A stretch of 64,000 nucleotides of DNA from Diplodia intermedia (taxonomy: Eukaryota; Ascomycota; Dothideomycetes; Botryosphaeriales; Botryosphaeriaceae): the NCBI GenBank assembly GCA_021495925.1, contig JAKEKT010000019.1, forward strand, positions 372,001 through 436,000, in the 5' to 3' direction. The stretch's first letter is position 1, and the number at the start of each line of letters is the position of its first letter. The translations under genes and the position numbers were made by a program. The notes under the pieces are model-generated. The model was not told where the DNA came from. It searched no databases and saw nothing but the letters and a program-made list of their open reading frames with translations. Below, in pieces: positions 45,783 through 57,244 of this stretch.

Positions 45783-48064
45783 ACCACCACCACCACCAAA
45801 CACAAACCTGGCATCATACACATCCTCCCCACACGGATGCCTCCCCCTCGCCTCGAGCCTCTGCCCTCCGACCCTCACCTCCATATCCAAAAACAAGTAA
45901 TCCACACTCTCCCCATCCTCCTTGACGAACCAAATCGAGATCCCTTCCCCTTCTCGTCCAACCCCCTCCCCCTCCCGACCTGCCCGATACCTCCACACAT
46001 ACCGCCGCCTCGCCGGCACCTCCATGACCGTTTCCCCCCCGCCGCCGCCGTCCCCCTCCTCCCTCTCGATCGCCAGCACGCCCTCCTCGGCGTACAGCAG
46101 CTCGCCCGCGTACCCATCCGCCGTGGGCGCGCGCGGCGTGAAGGTCGCGGTGCCGGCGAAGCGCGCCGACGGCGTGCCGCCGGCGCTGGGCGGGAGGTGG
46201 GTCGTCAGCGTGCGGGAGAGGGACCACGGGGAAGTCGTGGTGGTGGTGATGAGGGAGGTGAAGGTGCTGGAGAGCGGGGTGGGCATGGCGGATGGTGGTG
46301 GTGGCGATGGTGGGGGAAGCGATGGTGGGGAAAGGGGCCTTTCGGCGCGTGGGGAGAAGAGGAAGGCGTTGATGGATTGCAGCGTCGCGCGCGAGGGGCT
46401 GGCGGTGGGGTGCGCGGTCATGATCCAGCTGAGGCGCTGGCGGATGAAGGCTTTGGTTATGGTGGTGGGGGTGGTGGGGGTGGGGCGGCCTGTGGGCGGT
46501 GGTGGTTAGCGGGGTCTTTTGTTGTGTATGTGTGTGTGTGTGTATGTGCTTACCCTCGTCGTCGGCGTACAGGCACAGCACGGCCAGCGCCACGCCGACG
46601 GAGAGATCCTTGCCCGTGGGGCAGCAGATGGCCAGCTTCGTCGTCGTCGTCGTCGCCGCATCCAAGCGGCGCCGCACGAACCCCTCGATCTTCGAGACCT
46701 CGTTGCGCAGGTCTCGGCTCCCCAGCTTGCCCGTCCCGCACTTGAGGTGCAGGTACCCGCCCTTGAGCCACCTCGCCAACGCCTCGTCCGGCGCACCGCC
46801 GCCGCCGCATTCGATCACGGTGTCGAACTGCTGCTTCGTCGCCTCCTCCCTCAGCGCATCCGCCGCGCACACCCACACCCACTCCGCCGGCGCCATCTGC
46901 ACCACCGCCGCATCCACACCACCACCACCACCACCTCTTCTCTGCCCCCCCGCCACCAACCCCTCAATCACCCCCGGCAGTTCCGCCTCCGACGCGCCCA
47001 ACAGCGCCTCGGCATGCTCCCACCACAACGGCGCCGTCAGCCCGCACGCCCAGCCCTCGCTGTCGTCGCCCGCGCCCTGCACGTACCTGCCGCCTTCGCT
47101 CGCCTCGCCGCCGGGCACGCGCCGGCTCGCGGTGCAGAGGATGACGGGGTGGAAATCGGGAAACGATGGCGGTTTTCTCGCACCTTTTTCTCCTTTTCCT
47201 TCTCCTTCTTCTTCTTCGCCTTCGCCATCGGCTCCGTCGTCGTCGTTGGGTAGAGGCGAGTCCCGCGTCACCCATAGCGGCCGCAGCGGTTTCTTGACGC
47301 GGGCGCGCAGCCGGTCGAGGGGCAGGTTGAGGGCGCGGGCGGCGGCGAGGAAGGAGGGGAGGCGGGAGGCGATCTGGGCGTGTTCGGAGGCGGAGACGGT
47401 GGTGGGCGGGAGGTGCAGGGGGATGGCATGGTCGGGAGAGGGGAAGAGGAGGGCGTTCCAGATGGCGCACCAGATGGGGACGGTTTTGGAGAGGGCGTCG
47501 GGCATTCCTTTTGGGTGGGGGGTCAGTGGTTGGGTGAAGGAGGGGAGGGGAGGGGCGTTGTTTATTTTGGTGGAAATGGTGGAAAAAGAAAGATGGAACC
47601 GAGTAGATCGAGAAGGGAAGAGAGAAAGAGAAGACGTACTTTTGCCTCGTCTGGTAGAGTCTACAATGATGCATCTGCAACGCCCGTTAACTCGTAGTCT
47701 TTACGGAAATGGCAATGCCCACTCCGCTCACCTACCCGTCGTTCGCGCCCACGAGCTCCAGCACTTGGATGTTCAGTCGCCTCAGACTGAAAGACCATTC
47801 ACCGGCATGGCCATCGGTGCTCTTGAAATAGGCGCTTGCGGCCTTGCGCTCCAATGGGATGTACCAGCTGCCGCAGCGCTCGTTGGCCACCAGCGGTCGG
47901 CGGTACGCGTCGGCTACGGCGCACACGAATTCGGCATCATCGGAGATGGACTGCAGCCGGTTGGAGATGGATAGCGTTGCCCGCTTGAGCGTGGAAAGCG
48001 TCGTGGAGAAATCCGTCGACAGCTCTGGGAAGATGATGTCCGACGTCTGGATCGGCTTGGACAT
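45675..48064 (-). CDS. RIT1: Initiator tRNA ribosylphosphate transferase (Rit1) with extra C-terminal domain
   Basis: Four exons (48064-47736, 47674-47640, 47507-46554, 46489-45675) give 710 residues; yeast Rit1 is about 510. The N-terminal part starts MSKPIQTSDIIFPELS and contains RCGSWYIP, CIIVDSTRRGKRMPDALSKT and HPVILCTAS, typical of Rit1. The phosphatase-like C-domain shows YLHLKCGTGKLGSRDL and CCPTGKDLSVGVALAVLC. Rit1 adds 2'-O-ribosyl phosphate to A64 of initiator tRNA-Met, keeping it out of elongation. After LQSINAFLFSP (about 500) a separate domain follows: SPWSLSRTL, FAGTATFTPR, RRRYVWRY, RHPCGEDVYDARFVF and VVKGPKKDY, matching the DUF6314-type fungal/bacterial domain from memory. 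A poly-Gln run lies near its end. Confidence 0.88.
45754..45781. repeat. CTG/CAG triplet repeat in RIT1
   Basis: Nine CAG codons in the minus-strand RIT1 frame (poly-Gln), inside the extra C-terminal domain. Confidence 0.9.
46527..46546. repeat. GT dinucleotide repeat in RIT1 intron 3
   Basis: An interrupted TG/GT run lies just inside the donor of RIT1 intron 3. Confidence 0.8.
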
Positions 48065-50282
48065 GATAAGCGGGGCTTTGCTGACGCTCTTGATGCCCTC
48101 TCGTCTGACCCACCAGCCAGTCTCTTATCGTGTGGTGAGCAGATGGTGGTGGTGGGGGTTTAGTGGAGTTGGCGTGGTGTTATCGATAGGTGGGAAGTGG
48201 TTCGGTTGGGCTGGGTCTGTGCGCATGGTGTTGAAAATCTGGTGCCCTTTATTCCGTTCCGTTCTCAACCTCAACTTGAGCATTACTACTAGACAATCAG
48301 GAAACGCCAGATCCAGATTCATCCGCAACATCTCCACGTGCTGACTTTTTACTATGTCTTCGGGACGGATCCGATTATTTCCAATACCTTTTTGGATACT
48401 GCATCATACTTACGGGGCAGTTGTATCTAACAGCTGAACGCATTTTTCTGAATTCAAGACTCACATCTACGCCCGGACATTGGATCCAAATACCCACGTC
48501 AGAAGAGTAGTGTCGTGTCCCCGCTGGAGATCAGAGGGCTCAAATCTTCCGTCGCCTGCGATGGAACTGGAAGGGGCAACGCTTGACCCCCAGACTTGGC
48601 GTACCACAATGATGAAACTTGTGTCAACCGACCATCCCATCAAAGCCACTACTGTCGAATGGAAGTAGCTGACTGTCCATTGCGATGTTGTGCCTGCCTC
48701 AGTGAAGCAAAAGGCGATATTGCTGATGCCCGGGCAGGATCAAGCGTGGTCCGTGCTGAGTCATGATGCTGGACCGCGGTTCAAACTTTTCCAGGGCTCC
48801 ACCCAAACCCAAGCTCGAAGAGACCACGTCCGGCAAACGGTAAAAGGTCAAAAAGGACGGCAAACTTTAGGGACGTAGACTCAGACTACTCTATGGAGGT
48901 GTTTCCTCAAGTTAGACTTCAACACCAGGCTTCTGTTCGATCATCAACTGGTTTTTGATGCTTCCAGTATGTCCAGATGGCAAAAGGAACGCTCTAGTAC
49001 ATTGAAAAACCAAAAAGAGAGTGTTGAGGACCTCTGAGAGGCCCAGACAGGACGTCTGGCGGTGCTGGGAATCGAACCCAGATTACATCGGCGTTGCGTT
49101 TCCACAACGAGGCGTGATACCATTACACCACACCACCTTTGAAGCTGTAGAAGAACCGGGAGGTTCTTGTGGTGCTTGATGGAAAGTGGTTTGAGCCAGG
49201 TCAATTATATCTCGAGATTTTTGCCGTTTCCCGCCCGTGTCTTGGCAGCGGATGCTCCCGCTGCAACAGCACGCTGCACTGGATCTCATAGAACACGGGT
49301 CAATCAGAGAATGCAAGCGCTGACCCTGAAAATTTGTTGTGGTAGTCGTGGAGAGGCATGCGTGTATGCATTGGTAAAGTTGATGATCTCGTAGTTTTGA
49401 ACCGATTCCAAAGACTCAAATAGGGCGAAGACGCAAGGAAAGAGAAGGGGCAGAAGGTGTTAATATTATTAGCGGGGAATGTAGATTTATCAATGACTGG
49501 TGCGAGCTGAATCAGCGTTGTCACACGACCTACCCCTGACAACACCGCGACGCCTCGATCGGCGCACCACATCTCTCGAACTTTGCGCCCCTCTATCTAT
49601 CAAGCATTTCATTTTCGTACAAGGTCTGTTCTAGAAGTGTTGCAATATCGCTGCTACTAGGCATGTAGACACACATATTCGGTGGATCCGATGATAGTAA
49701 CATCCCGACGGCGTCTCCAACCCCTCATGCCTGCTGAGAACTTGTTGCAATACTAATGAAACTGATGTATCTTCTAAGATGATGAAAACCAAAGCAACGC
49801 CAACAAAGTACCATGCCCGCGCTGCTCCGCCAGATAGTTGGCCACCGATGGTTCTATTATTACACCCTTACATGAGGAGTTAAGGAGCACCACGCGGCCG
49901 ACACACCCGAGTGTCACAAGCAGAGTGAGCAGTAGTAACCTGACATCTTTCGAATCAAATACTATATCGTTCGCACCATGATCTGCCCCACCGATGCTTC
50001 TTGTTTTAGCCGTAGTTGGGGGACTCTGCTCTTAAACACAAGCTGCGACCATTCCGAGCCATCCGTACGAGGGCTGAGACCGCTTCCAATATCTATGACG
50101 TCACGACGGCCCTAACCAAAAATGCGCAGTCAACATCCAAAACAATCTAGTGTCGCATCCAGGCAGTTGGGAACCACATTCGCAATGTTGCGGCTCAAGT
50201 GCATTCCCGCAAGTTTCCGTCAACACCATTTGCTACTTAATTACACCATCGAGTTGATTGATTGCGGACCAGGCTCACCATC
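48065..50282. other. Gene-poor region with a tRNA-His gene
   Basis: Apart from the tRNA-His at 49058-49137 no feature is supported. 49100-50250 is AT-richer. Short open frames lack motifs. Confidence 0.5.
49058..49137 (-). tRNA. tRNA-His(GTG) with a short intron
   Basis: Reading from 49137 on the minus strand: acceptor GGTGGTG pairs with 3' CACCGCC (one G-U). D arm GTG-TAATGGTAT-CAC. Anticodon arm CCTCG-TTGTGG..., with GTG after T33. T arm CTGGG-TTCGATT-CCCAG is perfect. The 3' strand of the anticodon stem is best taken as CGATG (one mismatch with CCTCG), which leaves about 10 extra bases after position 37, the normal place for a tRNA intron. Without them the length is 70. The other folding, CGTTG/CAACG, gives no good anticodon loop. 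A T-run (TTTTT) follows about 45 bases downstream. Confidence 0.6.
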
Positions 50283-51538
50283 ATGAATTCCGCTTACGGT
50301 AGAACGGGCTCCTCTCCTCCATCACCATCCCCCAAGAACACAACGCTAACACCGAACTCTCCAGAATACATCACCAACGGCGACTACCTCAACACGCTGC
50401 TGGACGGCGGCTACCTGCCGTCGGCCGTGATCCGCGTCGGCATCCGGCAGCAGCTGAAGCAGCGCCTCGCCGCCATCGCGTCGACGACGCTCGAGGCGGG
50501 CTGCGCGCGCAAGATGCAGTACGTGTCGCTGCTGCGCTCGCGGCCGATCGCGGTCGAGACGGCGGCCGCCAACGAGCAGCACTACGAGGTCGGCACCGGC
50601 GTGCTGCGCGCCTGCCTCGGCCCCCGCATGAAGTACTCGTGCTGCCTGTATCCCAAGGGCGGCGAGACGCTGGCGCAGGCCGAGATGGCGATGCTGGCGC
50701 TGTATGTCGAGAGGGCGGGGTTGAGGGATGGGATGAGTGTTTTGGATCTGGGGTATGTTTTTTTCTTTCTTCCTTTCCCCTTTCTGATTGTGTTTTCTGA
50801 TGTGATTTCTATTGCTTGTGAAGATGTGGCTGGGGATCGGCGTCGCTGTACTTTGCCGAGCTCTTTCCCAACAGCTCGGTGACGGCTTTCTCCAATTCCC
50901 GGACGCAGAAGGAGTACATTGACGCCCGCGCCAAGGAGAAGGGTCTGCAGAACCTGACGGTCATCACCGGAGACGTGGTGGATTACGATTTCGAGCCGGC
51001 GCAGTTCGACCGCGTTGTTTCCATCGAGCTGTTCGAGCACATGAAGAACTACGAGCTCTTGATGGCCAAGGTGGCCAAGGCCTTGAAGCCTGGCGGAAAG
51101 CTGTTTGTGCACATCTTCGCCCACAAAAGCACGCCGTACGATTTTGAGAGTGGTTGGATGACGGAGCATTTCTTCACGGGCGGAACCATGCCGAGCACGG
51201 ATTTGCTGCATTACTTCCAGAGAGACTTGTATCTGCAGGAGCAGTGGTGGGTGAATGGCACGCATTACGCCAAGACATGCGAGGTAAGTCACATGGAAGA
51301 TATTGAGGGAGTTTGAATGCTGAAGTTGCAACAGGACTGGCTGTCAAAGATGACCGCTCACAAGAAGGAAATATGGCCCCACTTGGAAGAGACGTACGGC
51401 AAGGAGAATACTACGACATGGTACCACCGGTGGCAGATCTTCTACATGGCTTGCGCAGAGCTGTTTGCGTATGAAGGTGGTGAGACATGGGGTGTTTCCC
51501 ACTATCTGTTCGAGAAGCCAACCGATAGGGTCGAGTGA
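50283..51538 (+). CDS. SAM methyltransferase, CFA-synthase / coclaurine N-methyltransferase-like
   Basis: Exons 50283-50298, 50365-50752, 50824-51283 and 51335-51538 give 355 residues; if the first intron is retained, 377. The SAM motif VLDLGCGWGSASLYFAELFP is created by splicing exons 2 and 3. FDRVVSIELFEHMKNYELL and LKPGGKLFVHIFAH follow, then ESGWMTEHFFTGGTMPS and the C-terminal WYHRWQIFYMACAELFAY. This is the cyclopropane-fatty-acid synthase superfamily, in the branch that includes plant coclaurine N-methyltransferase-like proteins. The fungal substrate is unknown; it could be a lipid chain or an amine. No signal or membrane segment. Confidence 0.86.
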
Positions 51539-52130
51539 ATGGTGGCTTCGGGGTGCATCCACGGCGTTAGAGCGTACGATTGGAGATTACACAGAGAGTT
51601 TGGCAGATTTATCCAAGACTGAGTCCCATATGAACGGAATCTAGGCTTCAACTTTTGTGACTCTAAGACTCCAAGCGACAAAGAATCGGCAGCGTGCTTT
51701 GAGCAGGCTTGTGGCAGAAGAGGTCATATGATGTGGCGAACAATGCTTGGAAATAAGGCAGGACCATAAAAATGAGTAGATGCACAACAGGCGGGAGGCG
51801 CTGCGGTCATCCCAGCTCACACCAATCTCCCTGTCATGGTAAGAGTTTCACCGAGCCATGGGCCATTGCGCACAGCATCCGAGCCAATCCCGACAGAGCA
51901 ATTTCCAAGAATTGAAATGTGCGGAGCATAACTAGCTCAGTGTGAACTGGTGCATTTCCCATTATGGAAGGATATCAAAATCTCGGGGCCGCGCTTGATT
52001 CCCGCGACACGTGCTTCTCTTGCCTCGGCATGCCACACACACGCATATGTACAAGACACTGTATCCGAGCGCCATTCCATTATAGAGAACTCTATTGTTT
52101 TGGTACATTCCGTTTCTCCGGCGTGCGCGT
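51539..52130. other. Intergenic (convergent 3' ends)
   Basis: Between the methyltransferase stop and the stop of the complex I subunit. No gene or RNA seen. Confidence 0.5.
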
Positions 52131-52360
52131 TCAGTGGTCCCACGGGTGCTTCCAGCCCATGAGCGCAGCGCCGTCCTTCTTCGCGCGGTACATCAGCTGT
52201 AGATTCGGTCAGCGTCGGACATGGCAACAGAGTCGTGTCGGCGTACGAAGAACCACATGCTGGCGCCGAGGCCGGTTGCGACGAAGCGGTAGAGCGGGCG
52301 GGCAGGGTGGACGTGGATGGGGTGGGCGCCATGGCCGTGAGCACCGGTAGGGCCAGCCAT
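52131..52360 (-). CDS. Small complex I subunit, NDUFB2-like (59 residues)
   Basis: Two exons, 52360-52247 and 52196-52131, with donor GTACGC, a CTGACC branch and acceptor CTACAG, give 59 residues. The product starts MAGPTGAHGHGAHPIHVHPA, continues RPLYRFVATGLGASMWFF and, across the intron, LMYRAKKDGAALMGWKHPWDH. A His-rich start, one membrane helix and a WKHPWDH end match the small fungal subunit of NADH:ubiquinone oxidoreductase that I associate with NDUFB2. It would sit in the membrane arm in the inner mitochondrial membrane. An intron-like GTACGC...GCCAG just upstream may be in its leader. The larger open frames across it are shadows. The subunit name is from memory. Confidence 0.72.
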
Positions 52361-52859
52361 TGTTCGGAGTGTCTGGCGCGGAGGGAGTCAGCCAAGCGGG
52401 CGGCAGTGATCGGAGGCGATTGCGCGTACCGAGCGAGGGCTGGTGGTGGGCGAAGTGGAGTAGGGATGTGCAGCTGTCTTGGAGGCGGAGGCGCGAGGTT
52501 GCGGGCAGCACGGGCTAGCGGCGGGCGGGAGAGGCCAGGCTTGGCGATCGGCAGCGATGGGAACAGAATCTCGCCCTGCGCTGGACAACGCGTACCTTGC
52601 GACCCTCGCCAGCCCGTCAAAGCCGCGCCGCACGGCGACGCCCCAGCTCGTGGAATCGCTCCGCCGCGCCGCCTCCAGCCACCTGCCGTCCGACCGCGCA
52701 TGGCAACTGCTGTGCCGACCGCCCTGTCTCCTGCCGCCGCCGCTTCGCCTGCGCGCCGTCTACATGTCGCGACGACATAGGCAGACCGAGCCTCTACGTC
52801 CCGCCGACGACTGAACATCCAGACGCGAAACCACCCCTCAATCTCGCAGCGCGCCCATC
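52361..52859. promoter_or_regulatory. Divergent promoter, complex I subunit/BUR1
   Basis: 499 bp between divergent starts; contains the probable leader intron of the complex I subunit (acceptor about 10 bases before its ATG). No TATA box is evident. Confidence 0.45.
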
Positions 52860-54954
52860 ATGGCACAAGCAGCTCCATCCTCCACGCCGACGCCGGGCCT
52901 CGCCCACCGCAAGTTCCATGGCTGCTCCGGCATCCGCGAATATGAGATCATGGGCAAGCTCGGTGAAGGTACTTTTGGGTATGTTTCCGCCCCAGCGCGT
53001 CAGATGGCAGTCCGCGCTGACCCCGAAAAAGCGAGGTTCACAAGGCGCGCTCACGCCGCAGCGGGACCATCTTTGCCCTCAAGAAGATCCTCATGCACAA
53101 TGAAAAGGACGGCGTGGGTACTACGAGTTCCGAGCTTTGTTGGTGGCTTCTAACCAGTGCATAGTTCCCCATAACTGCGCTTCGCGAGATAAAGCTGCTC
53201 AAGCTGCTCAGCCACACGAACGTCCTCAGGTTGGAAGAAATGGCCGTTGAACGGACGAGGGGTGCGTACGCAATGCTATTGGCCCTGTAGGCTGGCGCTA
53301 ACTATACCACAGGTGAGGGAAGGAAGCGCGCGATTTTGTACATGGTTACCCCTTACATGGACCACGATCTCTCCGGCCTCCTTGACAACCCCGACGTCCG
53401 CTTCTCCGAGCCGCAGATCAAATGCTACATGCTACAACTTTTGGAAGGGCTCAGATATCTTCATGATGTACGACCTATTGGGCAGCGTATACACAGATTA
53501 CGGTTGCTGACCCTTTTTCTAGAACCACATTTTGCATCGTGATATGAAGGGTGAGTTCGAGACAGTCCTGGTACCATTTCCGTACTAACACAACATAGCT
53601 GCCAACCTGTTGATCAACAACAGGGGTATTCTACAAATCGCAGACTTTGGTCTTGCTCGTCATTACGATGAACCGGCACCTAAGCCTGGGAGAGGCGGTG
53701 GCGAGGCCCAAAGAGACTACACTGCACTGGTCGTCACTCGCTGGTATCGTCCTCCGGAACTACTGCTCAACCTCCGTCGGTACACTACGTCAATCGACAT
53801 GTGGGGTGCAGGGTGAGCCATTCAACCGTGTCTCCATGAATAACGAGGCTGACATATACAAGCTGCGTTTTCGGTGAGATGTTCAAAAGAAAGCCTATTC
53901 TCGCTGGAAACAGCGACCTCAACCAAGCTCAGATCATCTTCGATTTGGTCGGCTCTCCGACAGAGGAGAACATGCCAGGTTGGAGCTATTTACCCGGTTG
54001 CGAAGGCGTCAAGCAATTTGCCCCGCGAAGGGGCAATCTTCCCCAGGTTTTCCGAGAGTGCGTAGAAGCCTTATCGGCATCCAAGCTTTTGCTGACCTTG
54101 AGAAACTCAGGCAAGGATCCTTGGCGATTTCGCTTCTGCAAGAACTTCTGAAATTGGACTGGAGGAGGCGGATCAACGCGATCGACGCTCTTCAGCACCC
54201 GTACTTTAAGGAACATCCGAAGCCTGCGAGACCTGAAGATCTCCCGCGTTTTGCAGATTCCCACGAATTGGACCGCCGCACTGCTCGTGGCAAGCAACAA
54301 GCTCTGCCACCCGCGCCCGCCGGTGGCACCGTTGGTATGGGACCTCATCCTAACGGTGATTGGCCTGGCGGTCCGCCACCGCATGGAGCGTACATGAATG
54401 GAGACCGGTACCCACGTGATCGCGGTCCCCCAGGTGCCATACCTCCCCCACGTGGGTACGACGGGCGAGGCGGGCCCTACGATCAAAGGGGTCCTCGTCG
54501 CCAGCCATGGGAAGCTGACATGCACCGTCATACCAACCTACCCTATGCCGGCCCCCCGGGTTCGCGGCTTCCTCCGCCGCCTCCCGAAGGAAGCAGGCAT
54601 CCTCTGCCACACCCTCCCACGAACCGAGCCTACGGAACTGGTGGGACCCGCCCTATCAGACCCGCGCCAAACGTCGATACATATATACCAAGCTATTCCG
54701 ACGGTGGCAGACGTGGCTCAAATGACAGAGAAAGAGACGACCGCAGCTCCCGAGACAGGAGTAGACCGCCGTCCAGAGACGAGCGAAGAGGATACCGGGA
54801 CAGACGTCCACGTGACGACGATGCGCTTGATTACGACGAAGGAGGACGGCGCAAGACGCGCAGCAGAAGCCCAGCAAGCGATGCCTACGAGCGCCGCGAC
54901 CGCGACAGGGACCGCGATCGTCGAGAGCGAGAAAGGGACATTTACAGGAGATGA
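52860..54954 (+). CDS. BUR1: CDK9-type cyclin-dependent kinase Bur1
   Basis: Eight exons (52860-52978, 53032-53113, 53165-53261, 53313-53467, 53523-53550, 53599-53812, 53863-54057, 54111-54954) give 577 residues, all in frame. Landmarks: GKLGEGTFGEVHKA (P-loop), FALKKI (Lys), FPITALREIKLLKLL (the PITALRE helix that named CDK9), HRDMKAANLL, IADFGLARHYDEP, VVTRWYRPPELLL and LLKLDWRRRINAIDALQHPYF. The C-terminal 250 residues are Pro/Gly-rich and then Arg/Asp/Ser-rich (RDRDRDRRERERD). Bur1, with cyclin Bur2, phosphorylates Spt5 and the Pol II tail to promote elongation and histone modification in the nucleus. Confidence 0.93.
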
Positions 54955-55497
54955 TTATCTAGCGAGTGTTCTTGAAAATGGCATTCGGGAACTACGAGCA
55001 GCACGACATGGCGCCACGACAACATGTCCAGGATGGCGTTGGTGATTTAGATTCTTCACGGATGGGCGGTCGGATGCATAGCGCGGCGCACCGGGAGGGC
55101 CATACAGCTTTATAACAGTCGCAACCGACGGAATACCCCCCATTGATAGAAGTAACAGTAGCTGATGGCAGCGCACGAATTAATAAAATGGCGCACGTCG
55201 CATGGCGGGCACGGGGCAGTGGTCTAATGGAACTGCCGGTGAGTGGGTGCGGGCGAATCGGCCCTGAGATTCGGAAGGGGCGTCGGGTGGAAAGTGACGC
55301 TATCGGGTGCCGAGACAAAAAATATGACAATGCCCTGCAGGGTTGCGCCACGGTACGCCCCGCCGAACTCGCTGGTCTCTCACGACGCACACCCCACACC
55401 GCGCCGATTCTCTGACTCTTAACCATCGTACCACGTTCTGCTCGCCCATAATTGCCCGCTTGCCCGCCACCTCCGCCTTTCCATCACAGCTGCCACA
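54955..55497. other. Intergenic
   Basis: Terminator side of BUR1 and promoter of aspartokinase. A TAATAAAA-like element lies near 55180. No gene seen. Confidence 0.5.
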
Positions 55498-57244
55498 ATG
55501 TCTGACACATACACCAACGGTTCCTCAAGAATATCTCACCAGGAGGAGAAGGAACTCCCGGGAGGATGGGTGGTCCTCAAGTTCGGGGGCACCAGTGTCG
55601 GCAAGTTTGCCGTCAATATAGCGGAGATTGTGAAGTGAGCACGCCATGCTCTGGGAACCAACAGGCATTGCGCTAACCGTTCTCCAGGTCGGGTCTGAGC
55701 GAGAACCGCGTCGCCATTGTCTGCTCTGCCCGCAGCAACAACACTAAGATTGAGGGCACCACCAACAGGTACCCCGCCCTCTGTCGTCACCGGCTAAATC
55801 GAGACTGACCATTGCGCCTCCCACAGGCTCCTCCGCTCCGCGCGCGAAGCCGAAATCCCTGGTTCGAAGGGCTACGTCGACATCGTCGAGGCCATCCGTA
55901 CCGACCACATCCAGGCCGCTGTCGACACGATCAAGAACCCCGACATCATCGCGCAGTACACCGAGGATGTCAACGCCGAATGCCACCACCTCTCCAAGAT
56001 CCTCGAGTCCGCCCAACACCTGGAGGAGGTCAGTGTTCGCGTCGAGGACAAGATCATCAGCAAGGGCGAGAAGCTCAGCTGCCGCTTCATGGCCGCGCTG
56101 CTGGAGGAGCATGGTGTTCCGGCCCAATACGTCGACCTCTCCAACGTCATCAACCACAGCCCGGGCCACAATAAGGCCCTGGATGAGAAATTCTATGCGG
56201 GTCTGGCGGCGACGCTCGGCGAGGAGCTCAGGTCCTGCGGCGACAAGGTTCCCGTCGTGACGGGCTACTTCGGAAATGTCCCGGGCGGGCTGCTGAACGC
56301 GGTTGGTCGCGGTTACACTGACTTGTGCGCCGCGCTCTGCGCCGTTGGCACCCAAGCCGACGAGCTCCAGATCTGGAAGGAAGTCGATGGCATCTTCACC
56401 GCGGACCCCCGCAAGGTGCCTACGGCTGCGCTGCTGCCTTCGGTCACGCCTTCCGAGGCAGCCGAATTGACCTTCTATGGATCGGAGGTCATCCACCCCT
56501 TCACCATGGAGCAGGTCATCCGCGCGCGCATTCCCATCCGCATCAAGAACGTCATGAACCCGCGCAATGCCGGCACCATCATCTTCCCCGACTCTCTCGA
56601 GGAGCTCAACCAGAAGAACCCGCTGCACGACCCGAAGCTGTTCCGCACGCGGTCCACTAGCAACGTCACCGCCCTCAAGGGTCCAAAGCGCCCCACCGCC
56701 GTCACCATCAAGCGCGGCATCGTGGTACTGAACGTCCACAGCAACCAGCGCACCCGTGCACCCGGCTTCCTGCGCAACATTTTCGCCATCTTGGACAAGT
56801 GGAACATGTCCGTCGACCTGATCTCTTCGTCCGAGGTGCACGTCTCGCTGGTGCTGCACTCGGAATCGTCCATGCTGATCTACGGCACGGATGCGGAGTA
56901 TCACATCGAGGACGAGGAGCTGAGGGGCTGCGTCACCGACCTGAGTGAAATTGGCACCATTGATATTGTCCCGGACATGGCCATTGTGAGCTTGGTTGGC
57001 AAGCAGCTCAAGAACATGTTGGGCATTTCGGGCCGCTTTTTCTCCGTGCTTGGAGACAACCATATTAACATTGAGATGATCTCGCAAGGTACGTTCATTC
57101 CAACCGCTACTACGGATGAAGATGGTACTAATGCATACGGTTACAGGTGCCAGCGAGATCAACATCTCGTGCGTGATCGAAGAGAGGGACGCCGACCGCG
57201 CCCTCAACGTTGTACATACGAACCTGTTCACTTTCCTAGACTAG
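55498..57244 (+). CDS. HOM3: Aspartokinase
   Basis: Four exons (55498-55634, 55688-55768, 55827-57088, 57147-57244) give 525 residues. KFGGTSVG starts the amino-acid kinase domain; ENRVAIVCSA, SKGEKLSCRFMAALL and VDGIFTADPRKVP follow. Two ACT domains fill about 390-525 (TRAPGFLRNIFAILDKWNMS, then LVGKQLKNMLGISGRFFSVL) and end FTFLD. It makes beta-aspartyl phosphate, the first step to threonine, methionine and homoserine; the ACT domains give threonine feedback in fungi. The short fourth exon completes the second ACT domain; without it the frame would run on to another stop at 57276. Confidence 0.95.

Noticed and set aside
55744..57231. 495-codon minus-strand frame opposite aspartokinase
   Set aside because: Shadow frame; repeats of Asp/Val/Leu with no domain.
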